From Gammaproteobacteria bacterium (GTDB lineage Bacteria > Pseudomonadota > Gammaproteobacteria > S012-40), in assembly GCA_919902765.1 (NCBI GenBank), contig CAKKRP010000060.1, forward strand, positions 1 through 37,404: a stretch of DNA of 37,404 bases. Reading direction: 5' to 3'. Shown piece after piece: positions 1-8,463 of this stretch. Both the position numbers and the translations under genes were made by a program. The number at the start of each line of letters is the position of its first letter. The first letter of the stretch is position 1. Under the pieces are notes generated by a model. That model saw nothing but the letters and a program-made list of their open reading frames with translations, was not told the origin of the DNA and did no database searches.

Positions 1-250
1 CTTCCGCATCGAGATTGATTCGCCATTCTTCCATCGCTCTGACACGTTTTTCATAGCGGTGTAATTTTTCGCCCAAACCATAGGCCGCATCGTACAAGCC
101 TTTGATTTCGGCCCGCAACTGATCCGCCTGCGCACTTGAACGTCGACTTGCTTCATGCAATTGTTGGCGCGACAAAAACACCATGAGCGAAGATGCCACT
201 ACCGCACATGCCAACATTGCATTAATTAGTATTAACCATTCTGCTTCCAT
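1..250 (-). CDS. DUF2802-type protein, 3' end cut by window edge
   Basis: The reading frame opens with an ATG at 248-250 and stays open for 83 codons to the window edge, so the C-terminus is missing. A single N-terminal membrane helix (about residues 5-25, rich in Leu, Ala and Val) is followed by a charged, coiled-coil-like stretch (about residues 28-80) with an AEIKGLYDAAYGLGEKLHR core. Position directly after cheW and this N-terminal helix plus coil layout match the DUF2802 proteins found after cheW in Pseudomonas-type chemotaxis operons. The molecular function is not known to me. It lies 37 bp after the cheW stop and is probably the last or next-to-last gene of the operon. The family call rests on context plus partial sequence. 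Confidence 0.7.
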   Translation of the reverse strand, partial: MEAEWLILINAMLACAVVASSLMVFLSRQQLHEASRRSSAQADQLRAEIKGLYDAAYGLGEKLHRYEKRVRAMEEWRINLDAE

Positions 251-287
251 TTTTAACACCCTCTAAAAAAGTTTTGGAATAAGCGGT

Positions 288-764
288 TTAACGTCCGCCT
301 AAATCCTTCAACTCTTCATTGCCCAATAGTTTCCTGACATCAACCAAGATTAATAAATCATCTTGCCGGCTGGTCACACCCAAAATATATCTTGAATTGT
401 CGTCCCCGCCTAAAGACGGTGGCGTGTCTATCGCCGATGCCTCGACATCGATCACTTCTGCCACACTGTCTACCAACATACCCAAAACATGGTTGTCTAC
501 TTCCACGATGACAATTCGCGAGCTATCGGTGTTTTCAACCGGTGGCAGACAAAAGCGCTTACGCGTGTCTATCACGGTTACCACATTGCCACGCAAATTG
601 ATGATACCCAAGACATAATCGGCAGCGCCAGGAACCGGTGCAATATCGGTGAGACGCAAGACTTCGCGTATGCGCACCACGTCTATGCCATAAACTTCCT
701 CGCCCAAGCGAAAAGTCACCCATTGGGTGGCTGATTCCATCAATTCCTTTTTCGCTTCCGCCAT
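288..764 (-). CDS. cheW: Chemotaxis adaptor protein CheW
   Basis: A 158-residue single-domain CheW couples chemoreceptors to the CheA kinase in cytoplasmic arrays. The CheW core is clear: the TFRLGEEVYGIDVVRIREVL segment (about residues 17-36), the NLRGNVVTVIDTRKRF segment (about 56-71), and GMLVDSVAEVIDV (about 95-107). Length is normal for the family. It is the second CheW-fold gene in the operon, separated from the upstream parP-like gene by 162 bp, which could hold its own promoter, although I see no convincing sigma box there. A weak AGGT ribosome site lies about 10 bases before the ATG. It shares the operon with CheA, CheB, CheY and CheZ, so it probably serves this array. Confidence 0.95.
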   Translation of the reverse strand: MAEAKKELMESATQWVTFRLGEEVYGIDVVRIREVLRLTDIAPVPGAADYVLGIINLRGNVVTVIDTRKRFCLPPVENTDSSRIVIVEVDNHVLGMLVDSVAEVIDVEASAIDTPPSLGGDDNSRYILGVTSRQDDLLILVDVRKLLGNEELKDLGGR

Positions 765-926
765 AGTTAAATCAACCTATCATGCCTGGTGTATCCTTCG
801 TGTAAAGCCGCAAAGTGGCTATATTCTCTGAGCCGCAAATAAGCCATCTTTCGAAAGCCATCCGCCGGTGCCAGCCGTCGCTACGAGATATATAACGCAA
901 CCCGCGTTATAGTTATGTAGCATGTT

Positions 927-1586
927 CTATACCACGACATTATTTTCGACCACTAGCTTATCCAATTCTTCGGTGTCCAAGATTGCACAAAGATGTTGTC
1001 GTACCGTCCCGTGTAACCACCGGCGCCTGCTATTATTCCCGCGCCAAGCGACGTCGGTCGCGGATAGGGTCATCACCTTGTCGATGGTATCCACGCCCAC
1101 GCCAAACCGTCCATCGGCCGTGACGATGACTTTGGTAATGCGCGATGCAGGCGGCCTAACTGCAAGCGCGCGAAATTGCGCGGGTAATACTAGAAAATAG
1201 GGATCTATTACCGGCGTCAGACGACTTTGAAAAGACACGGTACCCACCCACCAATCCGGCGCGCCGGCACGGGGCGGCACCCACGCACCCCCGGTATCGA
1301 CCAGCCCAAACATATCCCTGACAGGAACCGCCATCGACAATTCACCGGCCGTAAAGCGGACTACTTGAAATGCCTGTTGCGCCCAGGGCGGAAGACAGCG
1401 AGAAACATTGGCGGTGCGCGCATCATGTTTAATTTCCGCCGCAAATTTTTCTTGTTCGGCGCGTGTATTGTGTGTGTTGGCGCCCGCTTCCGCCAACAAC
1501 GAATTCAGATAGTCGCCTACCACGTTACGAAAATCGTCTATATCGGCACCGGGTTCTAGAGATTTTTTGTGTGTCGAATCGCTCAC
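927..1586 (-). CDS. parP: ParP-like CheW-domain protein (array formation)
   Basis: A 219-residue protein whose last about 140 residues form a CheW-like domain (FQVVRFTAGELSMAVPVRDM near residue 73, GTVSFQSRLTPVIDPYFLV near 114, FGVGVDTIDKVM near 160). Its position between a ParA-type ATPase gene and cheW is exactly that of parP in Vibrio and Pseudomonas. There ParP uses a CheW-like AIF domain to hold CheA in polar arrays and binds the ParC ATPase. The N-terminal part is short (about 70 residues) and lacks the long proline-rich region of Vibrio ParP. The start is GTG at 1584-1586, overlapping the stop of the ATPase gene (GTGA), with a GAGAGG ribosome site 8-9 bases upstream. The ParP identity is inferred from domain plus order; a plain second CheW-like adaptor is the alternative. 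Confidence 0.8.
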   Translation of the reverse strand: MSDSTHKKSLEPGADIDDFRNVVGDYLNSLLAEAGANTHNTRAEQEKFAAEIKHDARTANVSRCLPPWAQQAFQVVRFTAGELSMAVPVRDMFGLVDTGGAWVPPRAGAPDWWVGTVSFQSRLTPVIDPYFLVLPAQFRALAVRPPASRITKVIVTADGRFGVGVDTIDKVMTLSATDVAWRGNNSRRRWLHGTVRQHLCAILDTEELDKLVVENNVVV

Positions 1587-2362
1587 GCCGAGACCCTCTC
1601 TTGGATAGCCTCTATATTACGAATGTGTTCCACGAGCAACGCATAAGCAAGCGCACCTTTGCTCTTTTCCGCCATATAGGCAACTGGCAAATGATTTTTA
1701 CTAGCCTCCCGCAAATAGGTGTCTTCGGGTATCACGCCGTCCCACACTAGGGCGCCATAGCGACTGCGTAGTTGCTGCAAGGCCTCAACCCCGGCCCGCG
1801 TGCGTCTATCATACATGGTAGGCACAATCAGCGTGTTTACTTCGCGGCGCAGAGATTGTTTAACCATCTGCAAGGTATGCATCATGCGATCTAAACCACG
1901 CAAGGCCATCACTTCTGTTTGCACAGGTACTACTAAACGATCGCATGCCGCAAGGGCGTTGACCATTAAAATGCCCAGCACCGGCGGACAATCGACAATA
2001 ATATAATCGTATCGCTGCTTTAACGCGGTCAATGCATCGCGCAATACTAAACCCTTACCGGGTTGCGCACCTAGGTGCTTGTCTAGCGTCACCAATGCAC
2101 TGGACGACGCCAAAATATCTAATAACGGGATCTGTGTGGACGAAATTAAATCTTTGGTCTGCGTTGCCCCCGTAAATAACCGATATACGTTTTTCTCTAT
2201 CGTTTCAACATCATATCCAAAATACGCAGTTAACGATCCATGCGCGTCGAGATCCACCGCCAAGGTGCGGCGCCCTTGCTTGGCAAGAAACCCGGCAAGA
2301 TTTACCGTCGTGGTGGTTTTTCCAACGCCGCCCTTTTGATTAGATACCGCGATAATGGCCAT
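1583..2362 (-). CDS. parC: ParA/Soj-family ATPase, ParC-like chemotaxis array positioning
   Basis: A 259-residue ParA/MinD-type ATPase with the deviant Walker A motif KGGVGKTTT near residues 10-18, the switch segment AVDLDAHGSLTAYFG (about 36-50) and the Walker B-like DYIIVDCPPVLG (about 118-129). Soj-like genes in this operon position encode ParC, which recruits chemotaxis clusters to the flagellated pole. This is not topoisomerase IV subunit ParC and not the chromosomal ParA, because no parB is adjacent. Its stop overlaps the GTG start of the parP-like gene, and it begins 16 bp after the motD stop. The family call is certain; the ParC role is inferred from gene order. Confidence 0.85.
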   Translation of the reverse strand: MAIIAVSNQKGGVGKTTTTVNLAGFLAKQGRRTLAVDLDAHGSLTAYFGYDVETIEKNVYRLFTGATQTKDLISSTQIPLLDILASSSALVTLDKHLGAQPGKGLVLRDALTALKQRYDYIIVDCPPVLGILMVNALAACDRLVVPVQTEVMALRGLDRMMHTLQMVKQSLRREVNTLIVPTMYDRRTRAGVEALQQLRSRYGALVWDGVIPEDTYLREASKNHLPVAYMAEKSKGALAYALLVEHIRNIEAIQERVSA

Positions 2363-2378
2363 GCTAACCCTCGAATTT

Positions 2379-3212
2379 TCAATGACCTGGTGACAGCGTT
2401 GGTGTCACCGTTGGCGCAGGCGCCGCCGCTGGACCCGCCAGTTCTCGTTTAACAGACAAATCTTGCGCCAATATGGCCAGTACCACACGACGATTTTTTA
2501 CCCTACCTGTTTCTGTTGCATTGTCGCCGGTAGGACGAAACTCTCCATATCCTATCGCCGCCATGCGCCTGGGCTCGACACCGTTTTCCATAAAAATATG
2601 CACCACACTGGCCGAGCGAGCCGCCGATAAATCCCAATTGGATCGGAACAAATCCGTGTGTATGGGCTGCGAGTCCGTAAACCCTTCCACATTGATAGGG
2701 TTCGGAAACCGCCGTAAAATAGCCGCCATTTCGCGCAATACAGGTTGCGCGCGTGGCGCAAGTATGGCGCTCCCGCTATCAAATAATATACTGGTATTCA
2801 TTTCCACTTCCAGCCAGTTATTTTCATTCCGCACCTTAACCAAATCTTTGTCTATCAATCCCGCCATCGCAGCCTCTATCTCGTTAGCCATTTGTTTTAA
2901 GTTCAACCGCGAATTGGCATCGGCTTGCACATCTAAACGCGCGTCCGCCACGCCTGCGCTGGGATTTTGATCTAGCATATTGCTTTCTTTAGGACGTTTT
3001 ATATCGCCCACCTGTACGACCTTGAGTGATCGCGGCTCGGTCTGAAAGGCGGCTATCATGGAGTCCGATAAATCTTTATATTTTCCTTCGTTTACAGAAG
3101 ACATGGCATACAACACGACAAAAAACGCAAATAGTAGAGTAATAAAATCCGCATAGGAAACCAACCATCGTTCCAGATTCTCATGCTCTTCGTGTTTCTT
3201 TTTTTTGCTCAC
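2379..3212 (-). CDS. motD: Flagellar stator protein MotD (MotB family)
   Basis: A 277-residue MotB-type stator subunit. One N-terminal membrane helix contains the proton-carrying aspartate in SYADFITLLFAFFVVLYAMS (Asp22). A plug/linker follows, then an OmpA-like peptidoglycan-binding domain (about residues 135-250) with NVEGFTDSQPIHTD and the NRRVVL end motif. The C-terminus is a short Ala/Pro tail. It forms an inner-membrane ion channel with MotC, encoded 10 bp upstream. This is the second stator of the genome; the other (motAB) lies at 25.1-27.0 kb. In Pseudomonas MotCD supports swarming and high-load swimming; whether that holds here is inference. Confidence 0.92.
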   Translation of the reverse strand: MSKKKKHEEHENLERWLVSYADFITLLFAFFVVLYAMSSVNEGKYKDLSDSMIAAFQTEPRSLKVVQVGDIKRPKESNMLDQNPSAGVADARLDVQADANSRLNLKQMANEIEAAMAGLIDKDLVKVRNENNWLEVEMNTSILFDSGSAILAPRAQPVLREMAAILRRFPNPINVEGFTDSQPIHTDLFRSNWDLSAARSASVVHIFMENGVEPRRMAAIGYGEFRPTGDNATETGRVKNRRVVLAILAQDLSVKRELAGPAAAPAPTVTPTLSPGH

Positions 3213-3222
3213 ACAGTGTTTC

Positions 3223-3963
3223 CTAAGTGACGTAGCCTTTTAATTTTAATTCGATATTACGCGGGTTATCCCCTTCCGCAATGGAAATGATGCCTTCTAT
3301 CACCATAGAACGCACTTTCAATTGCTGTTGAACTATCGACTTTAATTTGCTGGCCAGTGGAATCAGAATCAAGTTTGCCATACCTACGCCATATACCGTG
3401 GCGACGAATGCGGTTGCGATCCCCGCGCCCAGTGTCGTAGGGTCCGCGAGATTTTCCATCACGTGTATCAAACCCATCACCGCGCCGATTATTCCTACGG
3501 TTGGCGTATATCCGCCCATGGCTTCATATAATTTCGCTGCGCCCAAATCCGCCGCTTCGCGTTGCTCCATTTCCACTTCTAATATTCCACGTATTGTATC
3601 GGGCTCGCTGCCATCCACTAACAACTGCAACCCCTTCTTCGCGAACTGATCCTTCTCTTTATCGGCGACGCCTTCCAATCCTAGCAGGCCCTCTTTGCGC
3701 GCGATTTGGCTCCAATTAACGATTTTTTTTATCAACTCTTCTGTTTGTTGGGTCGGCGGAAACACCGCCCACATCAACATCGAAACCGCACGTTTAAACA
3801 TCGGCATGGGCGCTTGAATCAACACCGCGCCTAAGGTACCGCCGCCCACAATCAATAACGCCGGCAAATTTCCTAATGAACTGGCGTGTCCGCCTTCCAA
3901 GGCCTGACCCAGCAACAACATGCCTATGCCCGTGATCAAACCGGCAATAGTCAGCATATCCAT
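3223..3963 (-). CDS. motC: Flagellar stator protein MotC (MotA family)
   Basis: A 246-residue MotA/TolQ/ExbB-type channel subunit with four membrane segments: residues 1-20, about 31-50, and two in the C-terminal half (GGYTPTVGIIGAVMGLIHVM and the AGIATAFVATVYGVGMANL region). The cytoplasmic loop between helices 2 and 3 is rich in charged residues that would contact FliG. Its ATG overlaps the cheB stop region (cheB ends at 3963), and motD follows after 9 bp, so cheB-motC-motD are probably translated as a unit. Length fits MotC/PomA-type proteins. Confidence 0.92.
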   Translation of the reverse strand: MDMLTIAGLITGIGMLLLGQALEGGHASSLGNLPALLIVGGGTLGAVLIQAPMPMFKRAVSMLMWAVFPPTQQTEELIKKIVNWSQIARKEGLLGLEGVADKEKDQFAKKGLQLLVDGSEPDTIRGILEVEMEQREAADLGAAKLYEAMGGYTPTVGIIGAVMGLIHVMENLADPTTLGAGIATAFVATVYGVGMANLILIPLASKLKSIVQQQLKVRSMVIEGIISIAEGDNPRNIELKLKGYVT

Positions 3964-5123
3964 TAGCTAGTGCCCTGCGCTAGGTGTAAGCCAATGTCGG
4001 TTAAATTGAGTACGCAATCTACAATGCCGGCTTGGGCAACTGCCGCAGGCATACCGTAGACCACACAACTTGCTTGATCCTGCGCCCAAATCTTCGCACC
4101 TAGCGACTTCAGCTTTTTAGCGCCCTCACGTCCGTCAGCGCCCATGCCTGTTAAAACGATTGCCAGCACATGCCCGCCAAACACATCGGCGACAGAGCTA
4201 AAGGTAATATCTACACAAGGTTTGTAGGTCTGCCCGGGCGCACTTTCTTCAATTTTAATAACTGTTTCACTACCCGATTTAAATATCCGCATTTGTTTGC
4301 CGCCTGGCGCGAGATATGCGGTGCCGGCGCGCAATATATCGCCATCGGCGGCCTCTTTTACCTGAATTTTTGATATTTGATTAAGTCTTTGCGCAAATGC
4401 CGCAGTAAACGCACCGGGCATATGTTGAATGAGGAGAATAGGTTTGGAAAACGTTTCTGGCAATTGAGTCAACACCGATTGTAGCGCCACCGGGCCACCC
4501 GTCGATGTCCCTATCACCACTGCGCTAACAGCGCTTAAATCTATACCTAGAGAAGTCCTTTGGCGCGGTTCCGGTTCTGCAGGGTGTGGCGCCGACACTT
4601 TGTCTGGCGCACTGCGTACCGTTTCCGCTGGCGGCTTAGGCGTTTTAACCTGAGATACAGGCTTTTTATTAAATATTGGAACAATATGCACCGGAAGCGG
4701 TGTCGGCTTTACGAGCGCCTTTCTGCCATGCATCCCTATTTCTCGCACTTTGTCCCTAAGCATTTGCTTAGCTTCGTTATGGTCGCTGGATATATCTTCA
4801 AATCTTTTCGGCAAATAATCCACCGCCCCCGCTTCCAATGCCTCGAATGTCGCTTTGGCGCCTTCCATAGTCAGTGATGAGAACATCAAGATGGGCACCG
4901 GCGCCGCCGCCATGATTTTTTTCACTGCGGCAATGCCATCCATCACCGGCATTTCAATGTCCATGGTAACCACATCGGGTTTGAGACGTAACACTTTTTC
5001 TACCGCCTCCAAACCATTTTGCGCCGTGTCTATCACTTGGATCTGACTATCGCCGTTGAGTATTTCGGCGATTCTACGTCTGAAAAATCCGGAGTCGTCG
5101 ACAATGAGCACTTTTACCGCCAT
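3963..5123 (-). CDS. cheB: Chemotaxis methylesterase/glutamine deamidase CheB
   Basis: CheB removes methyl groups from chemoreceptors during adaptation. The N-terminal receiver domain (1-125) has the acidic pair VDD at 8-10 and the phospho-acceptor Asp55 in TMDIEMPVMDG. A Pro/Lys-rich linker (about 135-192) leads to the esterase domain with the Ser-His-Asp triad: Ser207 in GTSTGG, His234 in LIQHMPG and Asp330 in GMGADGREG. All three catalytic residues are present, so the enzyme should be active. A strong GGAGG ribosome site precedes the ATG. It starts 9 bp after the cheA stop. The methyltransferase cheR is not in this window. Confidence 0.96.
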   Translation of the reverse strand: MAVKVLIVDDSGFFRRRIAEILNGDSQIQVIDTAQNGLEAVEKVLRLKPDVVTMDIEMPVMDGIAAVKKIMAAAPVPILMFSSLTMEGAKATFEALEAGAVDYLPKRFEDISSDHNEAKQMLRDKVREIGMHGRKALVKPTPLPVHIVPIFNKKPVSQVKTPKPPAETVRSAPDKVSAPHPAEPEPRQRTSLGIDLSAVSAVVIGTSTGGPVALQSVLTQLPETFSKPILLIQHMPGAFTAAFAQRLNQISKIQVKEAADGDILRAGTAYLAPGGKQMRIFKSGSETVIKIEESAPGQTYKPCVDITFSSVADVFGGHVLAIVLTGMGADGREGAKKLKSLGAKIWAQDQASCVVYGMPAAVAQAGIVDCVLNLTDIGLHLAQGTS

Positions 5124-5132
5124 ATGACCTCC

Positions 5133-7172
5133 TCAATGCCGCCGCGCATACTTGCGTATAAGACCGGGGATATCTAATATCAACGCGATACGCCCATCCC
5201 CCGTAATCGTCGCACCTGCCAAACCAGGCACGCCGTGCAACAGCGATCCCAACGGTTTTATCACCACTTCTTCCTGACCAATCAATTGCTCAACGACAAA
5301 TCCCACTTTGTGATTTCCCACATTCACAACGACGACATGCCCGCGATCCATTTGTTGACCCTGGCCTGCGTTTCCGACCAACCAATTCCCAAGAGGATAT
5401 ATCGGCAAGGCCTTTTCACGAATCATTATCACTTTTTGACCATCTATACTTTTAGTTTTCGTTAGATCCAAATTGAATATCTCGTTCACGCTCACCAGCG
5501 GAAAAGCGAATATCTGCTCGCCCAAAAGCACCATTAGCGTGGGCATGATCGCCAATGTGAGCGGTACTTTGATGATAATTTTAGTGCCTTCACCCTTTTT
5601 CGACTCAATATCGACCGTACCATTTAATTGTGTAATACGTGTCTTAACGACATCCATACCGACACCGCGACCCGATATGTCGGAGATCTCCTTTTTTGTA
5701 GAAAACCCGGGCGAAAATATCAAATTAAAACACTCTTTTTCCGTCAATCGACCTGCGGCGTCTACGTCCATGATCCCTTTTTCAACGGCCTTGGCGCGTA
5801 AAAACGCCGGATCCATACCGCCGCCATCGTCGATAATTTTTAATAAAATATGATCGCCCTCTTGTTCCGCCGCCAATAGCAACCGGCCAGCACGTGGCTT
5901 TCCCGCCGCTTCCCTGATACTCGGCAATTCGATACCATGATCCACGGCATTACGCACCAAATGAACCAGCGGATCGGCAAGCGCCTCAACGAGGTTTTTA
6001 TCTAAATCCGTTTCCTCACCTTGCATATCCAATATAATATCTTTGTCCAAATGCCTCGCCAAATCGCGCACCACACGTGGGAAACGCCCAAATACTTTTT
6101 TAATGGGTTGCATGCGCGTTTTCATTACCGCCGTCTGAAGATCCGCCGTAACCAAATCTAAGTTACCTATCGCTTGCGTAACCTCTTCGTTGCCTAAAGC
6201 GCTTTCAAGAGTGACTAAGCGATTGCGCACCAGCACTAATTCACCGACCATGTTCATTATGTCGTCCAAGCGCTTGGTATCCACCCGCACCGTCGTTTCC
6301 GTCTGTGTGTCCGATGCACCACCTTCCGCTTTTGCTTCTGTTTTTGGGGCGGAGGTCTTAATAGGTGCGATAGGTTTAGGCGATTCGTGCGCAACCGGCG
6401 GTACGATTTTTGGCGTCTGTACCGATGTAGATGCCGCCCCTTGGCGTGTTGGCACCGCAGTAACCGGCGTGGGAGCCTTTTGGCCCTGCAATTTATCTAA
6501 TAGATTTTCGAATTCCGCTTCGGTAATTTCTTCTCCGGGTTTGGCCAACGGCTTTACCGCCTCGGCGGTTGGGCCTTTTCCTCGGCCATGCAAATTGTCC
6601 AATAGATTTTCGAATTCCGATTCCGAGATTACCTCGCCATCCCCAACAATTTCTTGTTGTATGGATTGCATCACTTCGGCAATATCTTGGTCGCTGACTC
6701 CCGCGCCCGCAATGCTTTGTTGCAACGGCGGCGCAGTAATGCTCGCGTTTGCGCCAGCCCCCGCTTGCGGCGCCGGCGCGACCAATTGACCGCTCAGTAA
6801 GTCCTTAAGTTGTCCGACGAGCGTGCGATCTGCGGCCTGCGGCTCGGCACCGCCGCGTACCGTATTGAACATAATATTTAGCGAATCTAACACGCGCAAT
6901 ACCACATCCATTAGATGTGCATCTACATTGCGCTCACCTTGCCGGAGTTGATTGAATACATCTTCTGAAACATGGCATATCTCAACCATACTGGTGAGAT
7001 TCAAGAAACTCGCGCCGCCTTTTATAGTATGAAATCCGCGGAATACAGCGTTCAACAATTCTTTGTCATCGGGTTGTTTTTCAAGCGTAACCAATTGCTC
7101 GCCGAGTTGTTCGAGAATTTCCCCGGCTTCAACTAAAAAATCCTGTAGTATTTCATCATCAGCGTCGAACAA
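5133..7172 (-). CDS. cheA: Chemotaxis histidine kinase CheA
   Basis: A 679-residue CheA. The Hpt (P1) domain carries His48 in FHTIKGGASFLN. P3 dimerisation is around 295-355 (MNMVGELVLVRNRL), the ATPase P4 around 355-540 (NAVDHGIE, GGGMDP, GRGVGMDVV) and the CheW-like P5 at the C-terminus. No classical P2 domain is recognisable between P1 and P3. Instead a long Ala/Pro-rich linker (130-290) contains two near-identical short motifs, ISESEFENLLDNLHG (about 182-196) and ITEAEFENLLDKLQG (about 216-230), which resemble the CheY-binding peptide of FliM and CheZ. No ATG is available; the start is TTG at 7170-7172, supported by AAGGA 8 bases upstream and by an in-frame stop just before. Confidence 0.96.
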   Translation of the reverse strand: MFDADDEILQDFLVEAGEILEQLGEQLVTLEKQPDDKELLNAVFRGFHTIKGGASFLNLTSMVEICHVSEDVFNQLRQGERNVDAHLMDVVLRVLDSLNIMFNTVRGGAEPQAADRTLVGQLKDLLSGQLVAPAPQAGAGANASITAPPLQQSIAGAGVSDQDIAEVMQSIQQEIVGDGEVISESEFENLLDNLHGRGKGPTAEAVKPLAKPGEEITEAEFENLLDKLQGQKAPTPVTAVPTRQGAASTSVQTPKIVPPVAHESPKPIAPIKTSAPKTEAKAEGGASDTQTETTVRVDTKRLDDIMNMVGELVLVRNRLVTLESALGNEEVTQAIGNLDLVTADLQTAVMKTRMQPIKKVFGRFPRVVRDLARHLDKDIILDMQGEETDLDKNLVEALADPLVHLVRNAVDHGIELPSIREAAGKPRAGRLLLAAEQEGDHILLKIIDDGGGMDPAFLRAKAVEKGIMDVDAAGRLTEKECFNLIFSPGFSTKKEISDISGRGVGMDVVKTRITQLNGTVDIESKKGEGTKIIIKVPLTLAIMPTLMVLLGEQIFAFPLVSVNEIFNLDLTKTKSIDGQKVIMIREKALPIYPLGNWLVGNAGQGQQMDRGHVVVVNVGNHKVGFVVEQLIGQEEVVIKPLGSLLHGVPGLAGATITGDGRIALILDIPGLIRKYARRH
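6486..6629 (-). repeat. Duplicated EFENLLD motif inside cheA linker
   Basis: Two copies of a 14-residue acidic/Leu motif lie 34 codons apart. At DNA level a 19-base string is identical at 6499-6517 and 6601-6619, so the copies probably come from a local duplication or are under tight constraint. The motif resembles the CheY-docking ends of FliM and CheZ. Confidence 0.8.
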
Positions 7173-7206
7173 CGTTGCAATCCTTGTAAAACATTAACAA
7201 CCACCG

Positions 7207-7950
7207 TTAAAACCCAAAACTGGCTAACAGAGCGTCTACCTCATCCTGACCTTTCACCGCTGTGCTCGATTCCAATCCCGGTACTTGCGGCCCCGCCAAT
7301 TCATCCTCCTTGGATTTCTCGGCTGCTGTAGGGGCGCGCTTTCCACCGGCGAGCTTGATTAGATTAACCAAATTCTTTTCCACTTCATCTACCAATTTGA
7401 TAACTTTCTTAATAATCTGACCGGTCAAGTCCTGAAAATCCTGCGCCATCAAAATATCCTTCAAGTGTGTCTCCACCGAAACGATATCGTTATTTCCCGA
7501 GGAGAAATATCCTCCTACGCGCTTTCCGAACTCCTTAAACTCTTCAGGTTTCATTTCCTTTTTAATAAATCGATTCCATTCCATCGCCAGCACCCCCGAC
7601 ACCTCGATCAACGACGCGCATAACGGCAAGGCGGCCTCCACGGCATTCAGAGTGCGCGTTGCAGATTGGTCCGTCATGTCTATCACACGCTCTAACCGTA
7701 CGCGCGCATCCGGTATGTCTTCCACCGCCATTGACGCTATCCTATCGTCGAGCATAAAATTCTTCAATGCTTCATGTAATTCACGCGTTAATTTACCTAG
7801 CTCCTGAAAAAGATAGGATTCACGCAAACCCGCCATATTCAATAAGATAATATCCGCATCATCATGCCTGTCTTGCTCTAAAGCGGAAACCAAATCCCTG
7901 GCCAGATTCAATCTCGCTACCTGATAATCAACCGCCTCATTTTGCTCCAT
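7207..7950 (-). CDS. cheZ: CheY-P phosphatase CheZ
   Basis: A 247-residue helical phosphatase that removes phosphate from CheY-P. The catalytic helix motif QDFQDLTGQIIKKV is present; Asp174 and Gln178 correspond to the acid/amide pair that orients the attacking water in the E. coli enzyme. The last 14 residues (GQDEVDALLASFGF) form the CheY-binding C-terminal helix, joined by a flexible linker (about 203-230). The gene follows cheY by 15 bp and precedes cheA by 34 bp. Length is slightly above the E. coli protein, as in Pseudomonas. Confidence 0.95.
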   Translation of the reverse strand: MEQNEAVDYQVARLNLARDLVSALEQDRHDDADIILLNMAGLRESYLFQELGKLTRELHEALKNFMLDDRIASMAVEDIPDARVRLERVIDMTDQSATRTLNAVEAALPLCASLIEVSGVLAMEWNRFIKKEMKPEEFKEFGKRVGGYFSSGNNDIVSVETHLKDILMAQDFQDLTGQIIKKVIKLVDEVEKNLVNLIKLAGGKRAPTAAEKSKEDELAGPQVPGLESSTAVKGQDEVDALLASFGF

Positions 7951-7965
7951 GATAATCGCTGTATC

Positions 7966-8361
7966 TTATATCTTGGTCGCATTGATACGTTCGAAAATTT
8001 TATCTATTTTCTCCTTGAGCGTCGTCGCCGTGAACGGTTTTACAATATATCCGTTCACTCCGGCCTCCGCCGCTTCGACGATCTGTTCGCGTTTTTGCTC
8101 GGCCGTCACCATTAAAACCGGCAAGGTTACTAAATTTGGATCTGCGCGTACATTTTTTAGCAATTCTATGCCTGTCATGCCGGGCATATTCCAATCGGTA
8201 ATTAAAAATTCATAAGCACCCGCCTTTAACATAGGCAGCGCTTTATTACCGTCATCCGCCTCATCGACATTCCCATAGCCCAAATCGCGCAATAGGTTTT
8301 TGATGATACGCCGCATCGTCGAAAAATCATCGACGATCAATATTTTCATGTTCTTGTGCAA
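7966..8361 (-). CDS. cheY: Chemotaxis response regulator CheY
   Basis: A 131-residue single receiver domain that, when phosphorylated, binds FliM and changes flagellar rotation. The acidic pair (Asp11, Asp12), the phospho-acceptor in [10 protein letters not shown] (Asp56), the switch Thr in VTAEQKR and Lys in IVKPF are all present. The start chosen is TTG at 8359-8361, because GGAGGT lies 6-7 bases upstream. The internal ATG at 8347-8349 (giving MKILIVDD) would sit 18 bases from that site and has no better one. It is the first gene after a 211-bp gap holding a sigma28-like promoter, so it probably leads the cheYZAB-motCD-parCP-cheW transcription unit. Confidence 0.95.
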   Translation of the reverse strand: MHKNMKILIVDDFSTMRRIIKNLLRDLGYGNVDEADDGNKALPMLKAGAYEFLITDWNMPGMTGIELLKNVRADPNLVTLPVLMVTAEQKREQIVEAAEAGVNGYIVKPFTATTLKEKIDKIFERINATKI

Positions 8362-8407
8362 GGTGTGACCTCCATAGATAGCTTCGTCACTGGCACTCTA
8401 GCCCTAT

Positions 8408-8434
8408 ATGTCGCCAACTGCGGGTAAATATTTA
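8408..8434 (-). promoter_or_regulatory. Sigma28 (FliA)-like promoter upstream of cheY
   Basis: On the minus strand TAAA at 8434-8431 is followed, after 15 bases, by GGCGACAT at 8415-8408. The consensus is TAAA-N15-GCCGATAA; the -35 core and spacing match and five of eight -10 positions match. Transcription would start near 8400, about 40 bases before the cheY start. FliA control of chemotaxis genes is established for Pseudomonas and Vibrio; its use here is inferred. Confidence 0.55.
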
Positions 8435-8463
8435 GCGGGACAAATGAATTAGAGTCTATGTAT

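Noticed and set aside
765-926. A TGGCAC...TGGC string before cheW as a sigma54 promoter
   Set aside because: The GG-N10-GC spacing is not met and the -12 element does not match TTGC.
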